This document shows positions 1 through 10,874 of a stretch of 64,000 bases of DNA, one piece after another. The notes under the pieces were generated by a model. The model searched no databases, was not told the origin of the DNA, and saw nothing but the letters and a program-made list of their open reading frames with translations. The translations under genes were made by a program, and so were the position numbers. The stretch covers positions 78,137,676 to 78,201,675 of the forward strand of contig CM051460.1 in assembly GCA_028095005.1 (NCBI GenBank), given 5' to 3'. The stretch is from Rhynchospora pubera (lineage: Eukaryota > Streptophyta > Magnoliopsida > Poales > Cyperaceae). Positions within the stretch are counted from its first letter, which is position 1, and every line of letters begins with the position of its first letter.

Positions 1-196
1 AAGGTGCCAAATTATGATCATACCCAATAAAACCATCCAACTTGCTTGAAGCCCGATCATTTCTATATCTATATTCTTTTTCAAAAGGTCGATCACCCGA
101 GCAAGGAAGTTTCAATGCTAATCTTTTGCAAGCGCTATCTACTTTGCAAATTTCATGGCAGATATATCTGATCAATGTTTGTGCCAAATATTTCAG
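1..196 (+). other. Intron of WAK-like copy 1 (3' part)
   Basis: This stretch aligns by eye with 25495-25682, the second intron of the intact WAK paralogue, and ends in a pyrimidine-rich tract plus AG at 195-196. The upstream exons of copy 1, which would encode the extracellular domain, therefore lie left of the window if they exist. Confidence 0.75.
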
Positions 197-587
197 GACC
201 TTCCGCTGGTTTTATTGCACTTTCTTTTCTGGGCTTGGGCATGTATGTGATCCATGAAAAAATAAAACTTTCTAAAGTAGAAAAGAAGTACTTTCAAGAA
301 CATGGAGGACGGATTCTATTAGAGAAGATTCAATCTGATCAAGGATTTGGTTTCACTATATTCACAAAACAACAAGTAGAAAAAGCCACAAATTTTTTTG
401 ATAGTGCAAATATAATTGGCCATGGAGGCCAGGGCACTGTCTACAGAGGAACCCTAAAAGGTCAAATGGTGGCAATAAAAAATGTAAAATAGTCGATGAA
501 AGCAAGAAGAAAGAATTTGGTAAAGAGATGGTTATTCTCTCCCAAATTAACCATAAAAACATTGTAAAACTCATAGGGTGTTGTCTG
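197..587 (+). pseudogene. WAK-like kinase copy 1, exon 3 part A (TM + N-lobe), frameshifted
   Basis: First third of the last exon of a wall-associated-kinase-like receptor kinase. It encodes a membrane segment (FIALSFLGLGMYVI), a juxtamembrane stretch (KKYFQEHGG) and the start of the kinase N-lobe with a glycine loop (GHGGQGTVYRG) and the ATP-binding VAIK lysine. Compared with the paralogue at 25683-26854 one A is missing from an A-run near 477-482, so the frame reads VAIKNVK then stop. After that the reading continues in another frame up to the CTG at 585-587, where a CACTA transposon begins. Parts A, B and C sum to 391+334+446 = 1171 nt against 1172 nt in the intact exon, so the three pieces are one broken exon lacking only that base. 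It is a pseudogene by frameshift as well as by insertion. Confidence 0.92.
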
Positions 588-599
588 CACTACAGGAAA

Positions 600-830
600 C
601 TACAACAACAGCATCGAACTTTAAGCAATGGCATTAACTCTTCATCAGTTGCATCCGTAAAAAATGGATGCCTACAAAACTAATGTTTTTAGGCCACTTG
701 CATCAATTATATGAATGACAAAAAGAGCAATGGCATCAAAATAGCTGATGCCTTCATATTTTACTCGATTGCATCGATTTTGTGCTTGCAATTGATTTTC
801 AGTTGCATGTACAATACTCATGCTAATAAA
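600..830. repeat. Subterminal repeat array of CACTA 1 (left)
   Basis: Dispersed copies of the heptamer TTGCATC and its complement occur every 20-50 bases. In characterised CACTA elements such arrays bind the element-encoded TNPA-type protein; that role here is inferred from position. Confidence 0.75.
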
Positions 831-1125
831 TATTATTCTTTTCCTTTTAATTTCTTAGAAGTAACCCTCCGTTTCTATTGAACCGATAAGCTCCTCTTTA
901 TTTTTTTTTTAATATTCTGTCCCATGCCCTTCTTATCATCAAGATCTCCACACGCCATTTTGTATTCGAACAACACATGACATCATCAAGACTGTAAATA
1001 ATAGAATTCAACATTAAGTATTACAAATACAAAACAAAAATTTAACTAAAAAAAACTTCCGGAACCTAAACAATAGCGATTAGATTAATGCAATTCTTTC
1101 ATGGCACAACATGATCCATCTTTGA

Positions 1126-1740
1126 TCAAATTGAACTGATCTTCATCACTCCGTGCCATTTATCAATATGTGTGGCATAAGTCTTTTGTTTGAAGCCACC
1201 TGTTGTGACCATAGACCTAAACAGGATGCCCGATTTTGATATCATCCTGCAATTGTCGAGGACCTGAGAGGCAAGCTCAGCAGTAGGTGTGAGAACAACT
1301 ACTCGAGGGCACCTTGGACGGGCTTCGGAATTTGCAGGCTTGCCTTGGGCTAGAGCTGCTTCTTCATCTCGCCTCAAGGATCAAGCGTTGTATGAGGGGA
1401 CAGAGATATGCCAGCGTCTTTCCAGACCCGCTCTGATCTGCAATTATGCTACTCTTGCCTTGTAAAACTGCCCTGAATGCCATTGCCTGAATTTGCAACA
1501 CAAATTAAGCAGCCATCCATGAATTTGCAACACAAAGAAATGGTTCTATCAATAATAGAAATAGAAAATAAGAGAAAAGGAAGGAGCAGGATGTAGTAGT
1601 GACCTGAATATGGGAGGGGCGAAGGAATGAGAAGCTCCTGATAGCAGCAAGCATGTCATGGGTGCAACCGATATTGTTGAAGGATTTCTTGCTGAGAAAG
1701 CAGCTGACCCAAGAGTGAAGTATTTGGTGGGCAGCCTTGC
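1126..1740 (-). pseudogene. Captured DEAD-box RNA helicase gene fragment (RH50/RH39-like)
   Basis: Minus-strand fragment of a DEAD-box helicase, probably the chloroplast RH50/RH39 type by resemblance. The upstream exon part (roughly 1700 down to 1604) reads SKKSFNNIGC and IRSFSFLRPSHIQ. An intron follows (1603-1487, GT...AG), then an exon from 1486 reading AMAFRAVLQGKSSIIADQ, the P-loop SGSGKT (motif I), and PTAELASQV (motif Ia) up to TGGFKQKT. Homology stops near 1140, before the DEAD box and all C-terminal motifs. There is a one-base frameshift near 1375-1380. Because the intron is retained, the piece was copied from genomic DNA rather than from mRNA. It lies inside CACTA 1, so it is a transduplicated host sequence, not a working gene. 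The parent gene is not in the window. Confidence 0.78.
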
Positions 1741-1859
1741 TCCTTTGTGGTCAGAATCAGAAGAATAGGAATGATAATCTGGTGAAGAAACAGTGCCCCC
1801 ATCCCCTCAGGCTTGAGCAGGGGTAGCCATTTGGTGGGGCCAATTATGGACTGCATGAT

Positions 1860-3216
1860 AAAAAAGGGAGACTCTCATATAATTGATCAAAAGCCAAAAC
1901 CGATAAGCCCCCGTCTAGAATCTACACCACAGTCTTCCTTTCATAATGTATCGTCCTTCATGACCTTGGACTCGGGTAGCGACATCAAAAATTCACATGT
2001 TGCCTATATATGCAACCAAGAAAATAATTAAACATAATACTTTCAAACTTTACTAATCTTAGCTTTTTGACATGATTTGAGAATGATCAAGTCATTTGAT
2101 AAGATCGAGTTCTAATTATTCCAATGACAATTTATAGAAAGATGATGAATTGTAATTGATCCAATTGGGTACTCTTGTTGGAGTTGTATCACTGTCATTT
2201 GACTAGCAGTCTGTTGTGCAGTGTATTAAAAAAGCAAAAACCATATTTGAGCAGCGCACTAACAAATTTCTCATATTTAAGTGAAGATATATGTAATTTG
2301 GAAACAAATAAAATGTTGAGTGAAAAAATGAAATATAACGCCACATGGTGAGTTATTCCACCATCTCAAGCTTTGTTGGCACAATTAGTCTGTTCCAACC
2401 AGCCTTGGCCCACAAGTCTCACTATCCCTCCCATACCTCCCTTTTGCACCACAGAGGATGATTGACTTTCCACATAAATGTTATTGTTAGAAGTTACATA
2501 TATAGGTCAAATAATCATAAATATAGTTTGGTACCCAAATGCATACTTCACGCAATTAGTTTACTTTGTGCTCTAATTTGTTAGTTATTGGTTTACTTCA
2601 GTTAAATTGCACAGTAGTTGGCCAATTGCACAAAGTGATTTGATCTATACCAAGAATAAAGTGAGCCAATTGCACAATATAGAGAACTAAAATACAATTT
2701 AAAAAAAAAAATTTGGCACAATTGATTATTATTACTTTTACAAGCTTTAAGGACCAAAAATGGAAGAACTAAGAAATCGATGTCCTTTGAGGACCAAACT
2801 TACCTTGTTTGAGCGATAGACTTTGATCGAGTGTTTCTTCGGATCGACTGACTTCGATCGAGAGTTCCCTTCGAATCGAGTGTTGCCTTCAGAGTTAGGG
2901 TTCATCATCTTTAAAGAGAACTTGATCAATCAAGAGAGTGGGTTAGTTCATCACCGCCAGGACAAAGAGAGGAATACTAGGAATTTGGGTAAGTTCATCG
3001 CCGCCAGGACTTTGGGAGAGACGTGAATAAATGGTATACTCAAGTATACCATGAGAGAATTATTTTTATTATTATTTTTTTTTTGGAGGACGTTTAGAGA
3101 TACTACTTTATTGTGTGATATTATATAAATATTTCATGTCATTATATTAGTTAAAAATTATACTTGAGTTTCCATTAACAATATCTACCGAGTTCTCCAA
3201 TTATCTTATTAAATTA
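1860..3216. other. CACTA 1 interior, no recognisable gene
   Basis: AT-rich DNA. The only structure I see is a short near-duplicate (GTTCATC.CCGCCAGGAC) at about 2945 and 2993. The small open frames here look like chance. Confidence 0.6.
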
Positions 3217-3225
3217 AATTTAATG

Positions 3226-3651
3226 GAGAAAACCTATGATGCGTACATTAGAAATTTCGGTGCATATTGATCAAACTTTTGAATCTGCTTCAAAATGACC
3301 GATCCAAACCTTCCAATATAATCTTTCTATTATAATCTCCTTACTGACCAAATTTTTCATTTTTTCAAAATTTTTAAGTATTTTTTTCATATTTTAGAAA
3401 AACACTAATTTAATTTTTTCTGAACCGTTCCAAAATAGCAATTTTTAAAAAATGCAAAAAAAATGCTTAAAAATTTCAAAAAAAATATAAAATTTTTTCG
3501 GCAAAGATATTTAATAGAGATATTATATTGGACGGTTTGGATCGATCATTCTGAAGTAGATCCAAAAGTTTAGATCAATATGCACCGAAACTTTTCGTAT
3601 ATTAATATACACCGAACTTTTCGTACATTAGTATGCACCATAAGTTTTCTC
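3226..3651. mobile_element. Foldback MITE, Mutator-like
   Basis: Two inverted arms of about 130 bases start GAGAAAACCTATG and, on the other strand, GAGAAAACTTATG. They share long blocks such as TTTCGGTGCATATTGATC and GATCCAAACC.TCCAATATAA. The flanks are 9-bp near-identical direct repeats, AATTTAATG (3217-3225) and AACTTAATG (3652-3660), the duplication length made by Mutator-like transposases. It has no coding capacity. Confidence 0.8.
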
Positions 3652-3660
3652 AACTTAATG

Positions 3661-5160
3661 TGATTCTCTAAATATCTACCTAGTTATTGCATATTAGAGC
3701 TCTAATTAATATACAGTTTTTTAATATATAGTTGTGCAAGAATTATTAGTTAGATATTATCCTCTAATTGTAATTATTGTATACCTAGTCATTTCATATA
3801 GTTCTTTAATAATCTTTTTTGAATCAAAGTTCTCTAATTAATATAGTAATTAAACTCAATAGAATCTAAGAAAAATAATTTCATATTTCAATATCATTAA
3901 GTTAATATCGGCTAAAATCAATGAAATTCAAGATCATCCAAGAAAAATCATATTTCAATATCATCCACAATATATTTCTATACAAAATAATTAAGTTAAT
4001 TTTACTATTGTCAAAAAGCATTAAGTTAGATCATCAATGGGTTCTCAAAAAGCATAAAGTTAGATCATCATTCTGAATTAAATTTATAAGTATCAGTTCA
4101 CTTTAAAAAGCTCGCATGATATATTACGAGCGACAGATTTTTTATAGATCAACGATTATTTACATTTGTGGTACATTACATGAAATACGTTCTATGAGAT
4201 ATATTTTTGATATAAAATTGCATCACAATTCTACAAATAAAAAAATGATTTATTATATGTAACTCACATATAATATAATTTGATTTTCAACATTTATTTA
4301 TTAACTTATAAATTGGCATAACTATAGTAATATATTCAAATTTAATATTTTAATGTTTTTTTTACCATTTTATATGAATTTTAGAAAAACCTCAATCTAA
4401 TTAGTTCTAGACCCTCTGATTTCAAAAATCCAAAAAAATTGTGCTTTAGCCATTAGCTTAAAAATGAGATGTATATGTTCATTATAGGAGGATGACATGA
4501 GTATATGCTAATAAAATCTTATATGACTTAATGTTTCAAAGAATATTTTGCAAATATTTTTTTTAATATTGTTCGTTAAAAAAAATGGATGGACATTTAG
4601 TATAAATTGTACAAAAATTACATATCTATTATTATTCTTTTAATTTGCGCAACCATTAAACAAATAGTAAAAAGTAGTACAAAAAGTATAAAGTTTTATT
4701 CCCATCAAGATTAATATGCAAAGAAGACATTAAATGGTTAGAATTAGTTATTTAAATTGATACAATCAAATCCTAATGTCCAAAACTAACATATACAAAT
4801 TATCTACTAACTCAATTAACACAATCAAATTTTAATTCGTGGAAAAATAATTTTCTAATACGTATATAGCAATATACAATTTTCTACCAATAACTTGAAA
4901 ATTATTTTTTAAAAAAATTTACATCAATATAGTATATTTTGACATCAGCGGGTAAGTGAAAATTGCCGCCGTATCATTTCATCAAATATTTCACCAAATT
5001 AATTCGGCGGCAAACACAATTTTGGAGAGAAATTTTTGGAGGGCAATTCTCATGAAAATTCCATTCTTCTAAGTTCATTGCATCAGCAATGCAAATTCTG
5101 CATTCAAATTATCAGACGTTGGATATCAAACGGATGATAAGATTTCTAATAGAATAATTC
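3661..5160. other. CACTA 1 interior, AT-rich
   Basis: No gene recognised. Very AT-rich, with a slight change near 4955-5030 where GCCGCCG and CGGCGGC face each other about 45 bases apart. Confidence 0.6.
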
Positions 5161-5560
5161 TACATGTATAGAATAACTCAATTAGGCACAAGTTCGACCC
5201 TGCCGATTCCAACCCTAACTATGCAAATTATTTCGTATTTTCATTTTCCCTCTAAATTTTTTAGTCCCAATCGGCTAGGGTTACAGCGCACACTTCGCTC
5301 CTCTTTTCACACCATTCGCGGGAGGTCGCCTCTCTCTGCGGCTACCGAGCTACATCTCCCTCTCTCTGCCAGGCTCCAGCTGTGACGGATCATAGCCTAG
5401 GCGGCCAACAAGTAAGGTCCTTCTTTGTTAATTTTAGGTTTCAATTGCCATTTCTGATTGTTGAAATTGGGGATTTTAGATTTGGGGTAGCAGTGGAAAG
5501 TGTAAATTAGAGGTGCATTCAATCATCAAATCTAGACATCTGTGAGAATATCAAGGTACG
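5160..5560 (+). other. GC/CT-rich island resembling a captured 5' UTR or first exon
   Basis: About 230 bases with clearly higher GC and CT-rich runs (CCTCTCTCTGC, CTCCCTCTCTCTGCC) are followed by a possible splice donor (CAA/GTAAGG at about 5410). A 73-codon frame spans 5164-5385 but matches no family I know. The composition and donor suggest the 5' end of a captured plant gene; the parent is unknown. Confidence 0.35.
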
Positions 5561-7288
5561 AGCAATCTTTTGTACCATCTCTCTTCATTTTATTGTTTAT
5601 TTTCCAACAATTGACCCATCTCTAATTTTTCTGTTCTATTTGCCATCACCAATTTTGGGATTCTCAAATTGAAATGGTGAGTTGAGGTTTGTCCATTATA
5701 GACGTATGAAAAGCACCCAAACCAAATTCAAATGTCGTTGCAAATGAATTGTTTGTAGAAATGTCCAGCCGAAGCAACCCTTGCATGTTTAAACAGTACC
5801 ATGCACCTTTCATTTATTTGAGAAATAAATAAATTCTAAATAAACAGTTAAAATAACATTTCAGTTAAAATAACTTATACATAGATACCTTATGTTAAAT
5901 ATCTACGTTTCTGGAAATGTCCAGCCAAATCTTTTATTTTGTTCCTTCTGGCTGCCTTAGCTAAATATCTACGTTTAAGTGGAAATTAGGGGTGCATGAT
6001 ACATGGTGCTGAGATTAGTTACTTGATAATGTAGTGACCTGATTATTCTGTAATATATATATTTTTTGGAGTAATAAACAGATGGTGTTGAGATTACTAG
6101 TAAGGCGCTCCTCTACTAGTAAGGTGTTGAGACTAAATCTTAACTTGTCAATTGTATCCCAATTTGTACTTATTTGTCAGTAAAAACACTGATTTTGATT
6201 ATTTCTGTATGTAGGTTCTTCGTAAATATCAGAAGTATTTGGAGATTCATGAAATCCATGTTTGATGCAATCTAATGATGCTCTTATTTGACTTTGAGGT
6301 ACCTCTTTCTTAATAAAGAAGTTGAGTATTTTGGATAGTCCTATGAAGGACAATAAAAAATAAATTTGTTATATTTTCTAATAGGACCTAATGGAGGCAG
6401 ACAAGTTGCTGAAAACTTAGAGACTTGCACAATCAAGGGTAAAATTGATTTTTTTTATGCTTTATTACTGAATTTGTCTCTAATTTAAATGTAAAGGTCT
6501 GATACAAATTATAGGTGGGATGTTACAGTTGTAATTTTACTAGCGGCTCTGATTCATCAATATGCATCGGTACTTAGTGATATTGCATTAGTGACAAACT
6601 AGACTACTCACAATAAGCTCAATTGTCTAGTGCTTGTCTATTCACATACATCTCATATGAATGATAGGCAACATTCAAATAACCATGTAGTGGATTTTAA
6701 AATTGTTTAAAATTCAGAAGTTAATTCTTCCATAATTTCAGCGGCACAGTCAAAACTGTTTAAAATTTCACTTATGGAACAGTCACTTGGCCTTGTGTTT
6801 TAACATCTGTTACTTGGCTTGTTGAATTGACACAGAATGACAGAGTTAATTTTACAAACCCATTTTGAAATAATTGACGCTCTAAAGGATCTAATTTTAC
6901 AGAATTGTCACCTAATTTCACTGAAATTTGAAAGTTTTTATGGCAGATTTTGTTTTTATTGTGCAAGTCCATTTATCCTGCCATGAGAGAAAATTCCACC
7001 ATTAGATCAAATGAGAGACATTTTATTTCGTATTTATTAGATCTGTGGTGATTTTGAACAAGGACAATATGTGTAAATTCCACCATTGAACAAGGACAAA
7101 ACTCAGGTTATCACCTGAGTGTAAAATTTCAATTTTTTTTATATGAGATTGTTTTCTCTGTGATAACCAAACTAAAAGATCTTGTCTGAAATTTGCAGGT
7201 AGCCAGGTATAGAAGGAGACCCAGTGCACTCTCGTCGCCCCTCAATTTAGCCGTGAAGAATAGTCCTATCTACAAATTTTGGTTCTGT
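5561..7288. other. CACTA 1 interior, no recognisable gene
   Basis: AT-rich, with scattered small frames that look random. It ends at the first copy of the LINE target duplication. Confidence 0.6.
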
Positions 7289-7420
7289 TTCTGTTTGTCT
7301 TAACTCCGCCTATACTAAGCTTTGGTTGCATTGTTTAGTATAGCCCGGTCCCAAGCCCGGGTAAAAGGAGGAGGGTTGTGATAGGCTAGGCGAGCCAACG
7401 TAAAAATCCCAGTCATCTCT

Positions 7421-10400
7421 ATGGAAATGAAACCCAATTACTTTTCGTTGGGGCGTAACCCTCTTAGCGACGCGTCTTATCGGAACCCGGATGAGATGAT
7501 AAATGAGCAAGGGCCGGGTCACCACCCCTTTAGTGGCGCGCCTTATCGGAACCCGGATAAGGTGATAAGTGAGCAAGGGCCGGATCGTCACTCCCTTAGT
7601 GGCGCGCTACATCAGCGCCCGGATGTAGTGGCAAGTAAGCAAGGGTCTTCGCACTTTTCACGACGGGTGCGGGGGGCAAGGAAGATAGTCAGTGAGAGTA
7701 GGATTCGTTTAGGTAGTTGGAATGTAGGGTCTCTAACAGGAAAGTTAAGAGAGTTAGTGGATACGGCGATCAGGAGGCGTGTGAACATCTTGTGCGTACA
7801 AGAGACAAAGTGGACGGGCCAAAAAGCAAAGGAAGTGGAGAACACCGGTTTCAAGCTGTGGTACACTGGAAAAGAACGGGGCAGGAATGGAGTAGGTATC
7901 TTAATCGACAAGAGCCTTAAGAGTGGAGTTGTCGACGTGCGGAGACAAGGGGATAGGATCATTCTAGTGAAGCTAGTTTTGGGGGACTTAGTTTTGAACG
8001 TCATTAGTGCTTATGCACCACAAGTAGGACTAAGTGAATCCATCAAAATCCAATTCTGGGAAGATTTAGATGGTATGATTAGAAGTGTGCCAACCACTGA
8101 AAAGCTCTTCATCGGAGGAGACTTCAATGGACATGTAGGTGAAACTAGTGGAGGGTTTGAGAGGGTGCATGGGGGTTTTGGGTATGGCGATAGGAACCAA
8201 GAAGGTGAGGACTTCTTGAACTTGGCCATAGCTTACGACCTCATGATAGCTAACACCTTCTTTAGAAAAAGACAATCCCACTTAGTTACCTTTAGTAGTG
8301 CCCAACACTTTTCTCAGATTGATTTTGTTCTTGCTAGGAGAGAGGACAGACGAGCCTGCATGGATTGCAAGGTTATACCTGGGGAATGTGTCGTCTCACA
8401 ACACAAACTTGTGGTGGCTGATTTTCGCTTTTCGCTGCGTTCTAGAGTAGGTAGAGGTGCTCGAGTTGTGAAGACGAAGTGGTGGAAGCTCAAAGGAGAC
8501 GTGTCTCATACTTTTAGGGGCAGAATGATTGAAGAAGGTCCGTGGAAAGCAGATGAAGAAGCAAACAAGATGTGGGAAGATATGTCAGCTAGCATTCAAA
8601 AGGTAGCTACGGAAGTGCTTGGAGTTACTAGAGGAAGCAACCGCGAACCCAAAGATACGTGGTGGTGGAACGACGAAGTGCAGAAAGCTATTAAAGAAAA
8701 GAAAGAATGCTACAAACGCTTGCACCATGACAAGACCGACGACAATGCGCAGAAGTACAAATTGGCCAAGAAGAATGCAAAGAAAGCTGTGAGCGAAGCA
8801 AGAGGTCGGGCTTATGAGGATCTATACCAGAAGCTGAGTACGAAGGAGGGTGAGAAGGACGTGTATAAGATAGCCAAGCTTCGAGATAGGAAGACGAGAG
8901 ACTTAAACCAAGTGAAGTGCATCAAGGACGAGACTGATAGGCTTTTAGTGAGGGACGACGAGATCAATAATAGGTGGAGGGATTACTTCAACAAGTTATT
9001 CAATGGAGAGGATGACGACTTAGGAATTGTGTTGAACGACTCCTTTGATGACTCCAATAGACGTTTTGTTAGGAGAATTCAAGAGTCCGAGGTGAAAGAA
9101 GCCTTAAAACGAATGAAAGTAGGTAAGGCTCTAGGACCTGATAACATACCAATCGAAGTATGGAGGTGCCTCGGAGATGTGGCTGTAGTTTGGTTAACCA
9201 AACTATTCAATAGCATTTTCCGATCAAATAGGATGCCAGATGCGTGGAGGAGAAGCACTCTAGTACCAATCTTCAAGAATAAAGGGGATGCTCAAAGCTG
9301 TACAAACTATAGAGGAATTAAGCTTATGAGTCATACAATGAAGCTTTGGGAGAGAGTGATAGAACATCGTTTGAGACGGATGACAAACGTTTCGAAAAAC
9401 CAATTTGGTTTTATGCCTGGGAGGTCAACCATGGAGGCCATCTTCCTAATAAGGCAATTGATGGAGAGATATCGGGAGCGAAAGAAGGATCTACATATGG
9501 TTTTCATTGATTTGGAGAAAGCATACGACAAAGTGCCAAGGAAAGTTATGTGGTGGGCACTAGAAAAGAAGAAAGTCCCCACAAAGTATGTTACCCTCAT
9601 CCAAGACATGTATGATGGTGCCGTTACTTGCATCAGGACATGTGATAGTGTAACTAGTGACTTTCCTATTAAAATAGGACTACATCAGGGATCAGCTTTG
9701 AGCCCGTATATTTTTGCCTTAGTGATGGATGAGATCACGAAGGATATACAGGGAGAGATTCCTTGGTGTATGCTCTTTGCGGACGATGTGGTGTTAGTCG
9801 ATGAGAGTAGGACGGAGGTCGATAGGAAATTGGAATTGTGGAGACGAACTCTAGAGTCCAAAGGGTTTAGGCTTAGTAGAACTAAGACGGAGTATATGGG
9901 GTGCGAGTTTAGTGGGATACGACCAGTGGACGGAGATGTCTGTCTAGACGGGCAGGTAGTACCTACGAAAGATACTTTTCGATATTTAGGGTCGATGCTG
10001 CAGAGCGATGGCGAGATAGATGAAGATGTTAGTCACAGGATAAGAGCGGGGTGGGTGAAATGGCGACAAGCATCAGGCGTCCTATGCGATAAGAAAGTCC
10101 CGCAGAAGCTAAAAGGCAAGTTCTACAGGACAGCGATTAGACCTGCGATGTTGTATGGCGCAGAATGTTGGGCTACTAAAAGACGACATGTCCAGAAGAT
10201 GAGTGTAGCTGAGATGCGTATGTTGAGGTGGATCTGCGGTCACACGAGGAAAGATCGGATTAGAAATGATGACATACGAGATATGGTTGGGGTCGCACCA
10301 ATAGAGGAGAAGTTGATCCAACATCGTTTGAGATGGTTTGGACATATCCAACGCAGACCTCCAGAGGCACCGGTACGTATCGGAATTCTTAATCATTTCG

Positions 10401-10543
10401 AGAACACCCGGAGGGGGAGAGGGAGACCAAGATTGACATGGGAAGAAGCGGTGAAAAGAGACCTTAAAGAATGGAACGTCTCCAAGGAGTTGGCGATCGA
10501 TAGGAGCGCTTGGAAGTTAGCAATTCATGTACCGGAGCCATGA
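7421..10543 (+). CDS. RTE LINE polyprotein: APE endonuclease + reverse transcriptase
   Basis: A 1040-codon uninterrupted frame. Residues 1-90 are low-complexity with three in-frame 22-residue repeats. About 95-335 form an apurinic-like endonuclease: LGSWNVGSL, VQETKW, GGDFNGHVG, and SQHKLVVADF near the end, where the catalytic histidine belongs. About 565-830 form the reverse transcriptase: GPDNIPIEVW, FIDLEKAYDKVPR, GLHQGSALSPY, and the catalytic FADD. The C-terminal part (FRYLGSML, LRWFGHIQRR, GRGRPRLTWEEAVKRDL) is the usual tail of plant RTE proteins. The endonuclease nicks the target and the RT primes on the nick. I see no stop or frameshift, so it may still be functional. The start at 7421 is the first ATG of the frame; initiation further in is possible. 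Confidence 0.93.
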   Translation: MEMKPNYFSLGRNPLSDASYRNPDEMINEQGPGHHPFSGAPYRNPDKVISEQGPDRHSLSGALHQRPDVVASKQGSSHFSRRVRGARKIVSESRIRLGSWNVGSLTGKLRELVDTAIRRRVNILCVQETKWTGQKAKEVENTGFKLWYTGKERGRNGVGILIDKSLKSGVVDVRRQGDRIILVKLVLGDLVLNVISAYAPQVGLSESIKIQFWEDLDGMIRSVPTTEKLFIGGDFNGHVGETSGGFERVHGGFGYGDRNQEGEDFLNLAIAYDLMIANTFFRKRQSHLVTFSSAQHFSQIDFVLARREDRRACMDCKVIPGECVVSQHKLVVADFRFSLRSRVGRGARVVKTKWWKLKGDVSHTFRGRMIEEGPWKADEEANKMWEDMSASIQKVATEVLGVTRGSNREPKDTWWWNDEVQKAIKEKKECYKRLHHDKTDDNAQKYKLAKKNAKKAVSEARGRAYEDLYQKLSTKEGEKDVYKIAKLRDRKTRDLNQVKCIKDETDRLLVRDDEINNRWRDYFNKLFNGEDDDLGIVLNDSFDDSNRRFVRRIQESEVKEALKRMKVGKALGPDNIPIEVWRCLGDVAVVWLTKLFNSIFRSNRMPDAWRRSTLVPIFKNKGDAQSCTNYRGIKLMSHTMKLWERVIEHRLRRMTNVSKNQFGFMPGRSTMEAIFLIRQLMERYRERKKDLHMVFIDLEKAYDKVPRKVMWWALEKKKVPTKYVTLIQDMYDGAVTCIRTCDSVTSDFPIKIGLHQGSALSPYIFALVMDEITKDIQGEIPWCMLFADDVVLVDESRTEVDRKLELWRRTLESKGFRLSRTKTEYMGCEFSGIRPVDGDVCLDGQVVPTKDTFRYLGSMLQSDGEIDEDVSHRIRAGWVKWRQASGVLCDKKVPQKLKGKFYRTAIRPAMLYGAECWATKRRHVQKMSVAEMRMLRWICGHTRKDRIRNDDIRDMVGVAPIEEKLIQHRLRWFGHIQRRPPEAPVRIGILNHFENTRRGRGRPRLTWEEAVKRDLKEWNVSKELAIDRSAWKLAIHVPEP
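7456..7650 (+). repeat. 66-bp tandem repeat, 3 copies, in the LINE ORF
   Basis: Three copies with a 66-base period (anchor CTTATCGGAACCCGGAT at about 7476 and 7542; a diverged third copy at about 7608) encode 22-residue repeats with the core RNPD..I.EQGP. The unit is a multiple of three, so the frame is kept. Confidence 0.85.
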
Positions 10544-10874
10544 CGTAGGAACTTAGGGGTAGGAGCGATGTCATAGGTTTGTAGGTCCCTCTATTAGGTC
10601 ACGGTCGAGGTCTAGGTTTCTACTATTACTATTATTATTAGAGGTATTATTATTAGTATGGCTAGTCTTACTATTAGTATTTTTTATTATTTTTTTTTTT
10701 TATTTTTATTTTATTTTATTTTTTTTTATTTATTTTTTTATTTATTTATTTTTTTTTTATTTTTATTTTTTTTTTTCGATGTGTTCTCTTATTGGGTTTC
10801 TTTCTAGCCTACCCCAACTTGTTTGGGACAAAAGGCTTAGTTGTTGTTGTTGTTGTTGTTGTTCTGTTTGTCTT

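Larger units (their letters stand above)
7302..10861 (+). mobile_element. RTE-clade non-LTR retrotransposon (LINE), apparently full length
   Basis: The element is bounded by a perfect 13-bp duplication, TTCTGTTTGTCTT (7289-7301 and 10862-10874). It has a short 5' leader, one long ORF, a 3' UTR with ATT/T-rich low-complexity sequence (about 10620-10775), the block CCCCAACTTGTTTGGGAC, and a terminal (TTG)n tail. The short repeat tail in place of poly(A) is typical of plant RTE elements. The perfect duplication and open ORF suggest a young insertion into CACTA 1. Confidence 0.93.

Noticed and set aside
2823..3026. 67-codon frame in CACTA 1
   Set aside because: Low-complexity with an internal short duplication; no splice or family support.
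7612..8004. 130-codon minus-strand frame and other antisense frames over the LINE
   Set aside because: Shadows of the LINE coding sequence.
10620..10780. ATT/T-rich tract as an independent microsatellite or terminator
   Set aside because: It is part of the RTE LINE 3' UTR, inside the element's 13-bp duplication.
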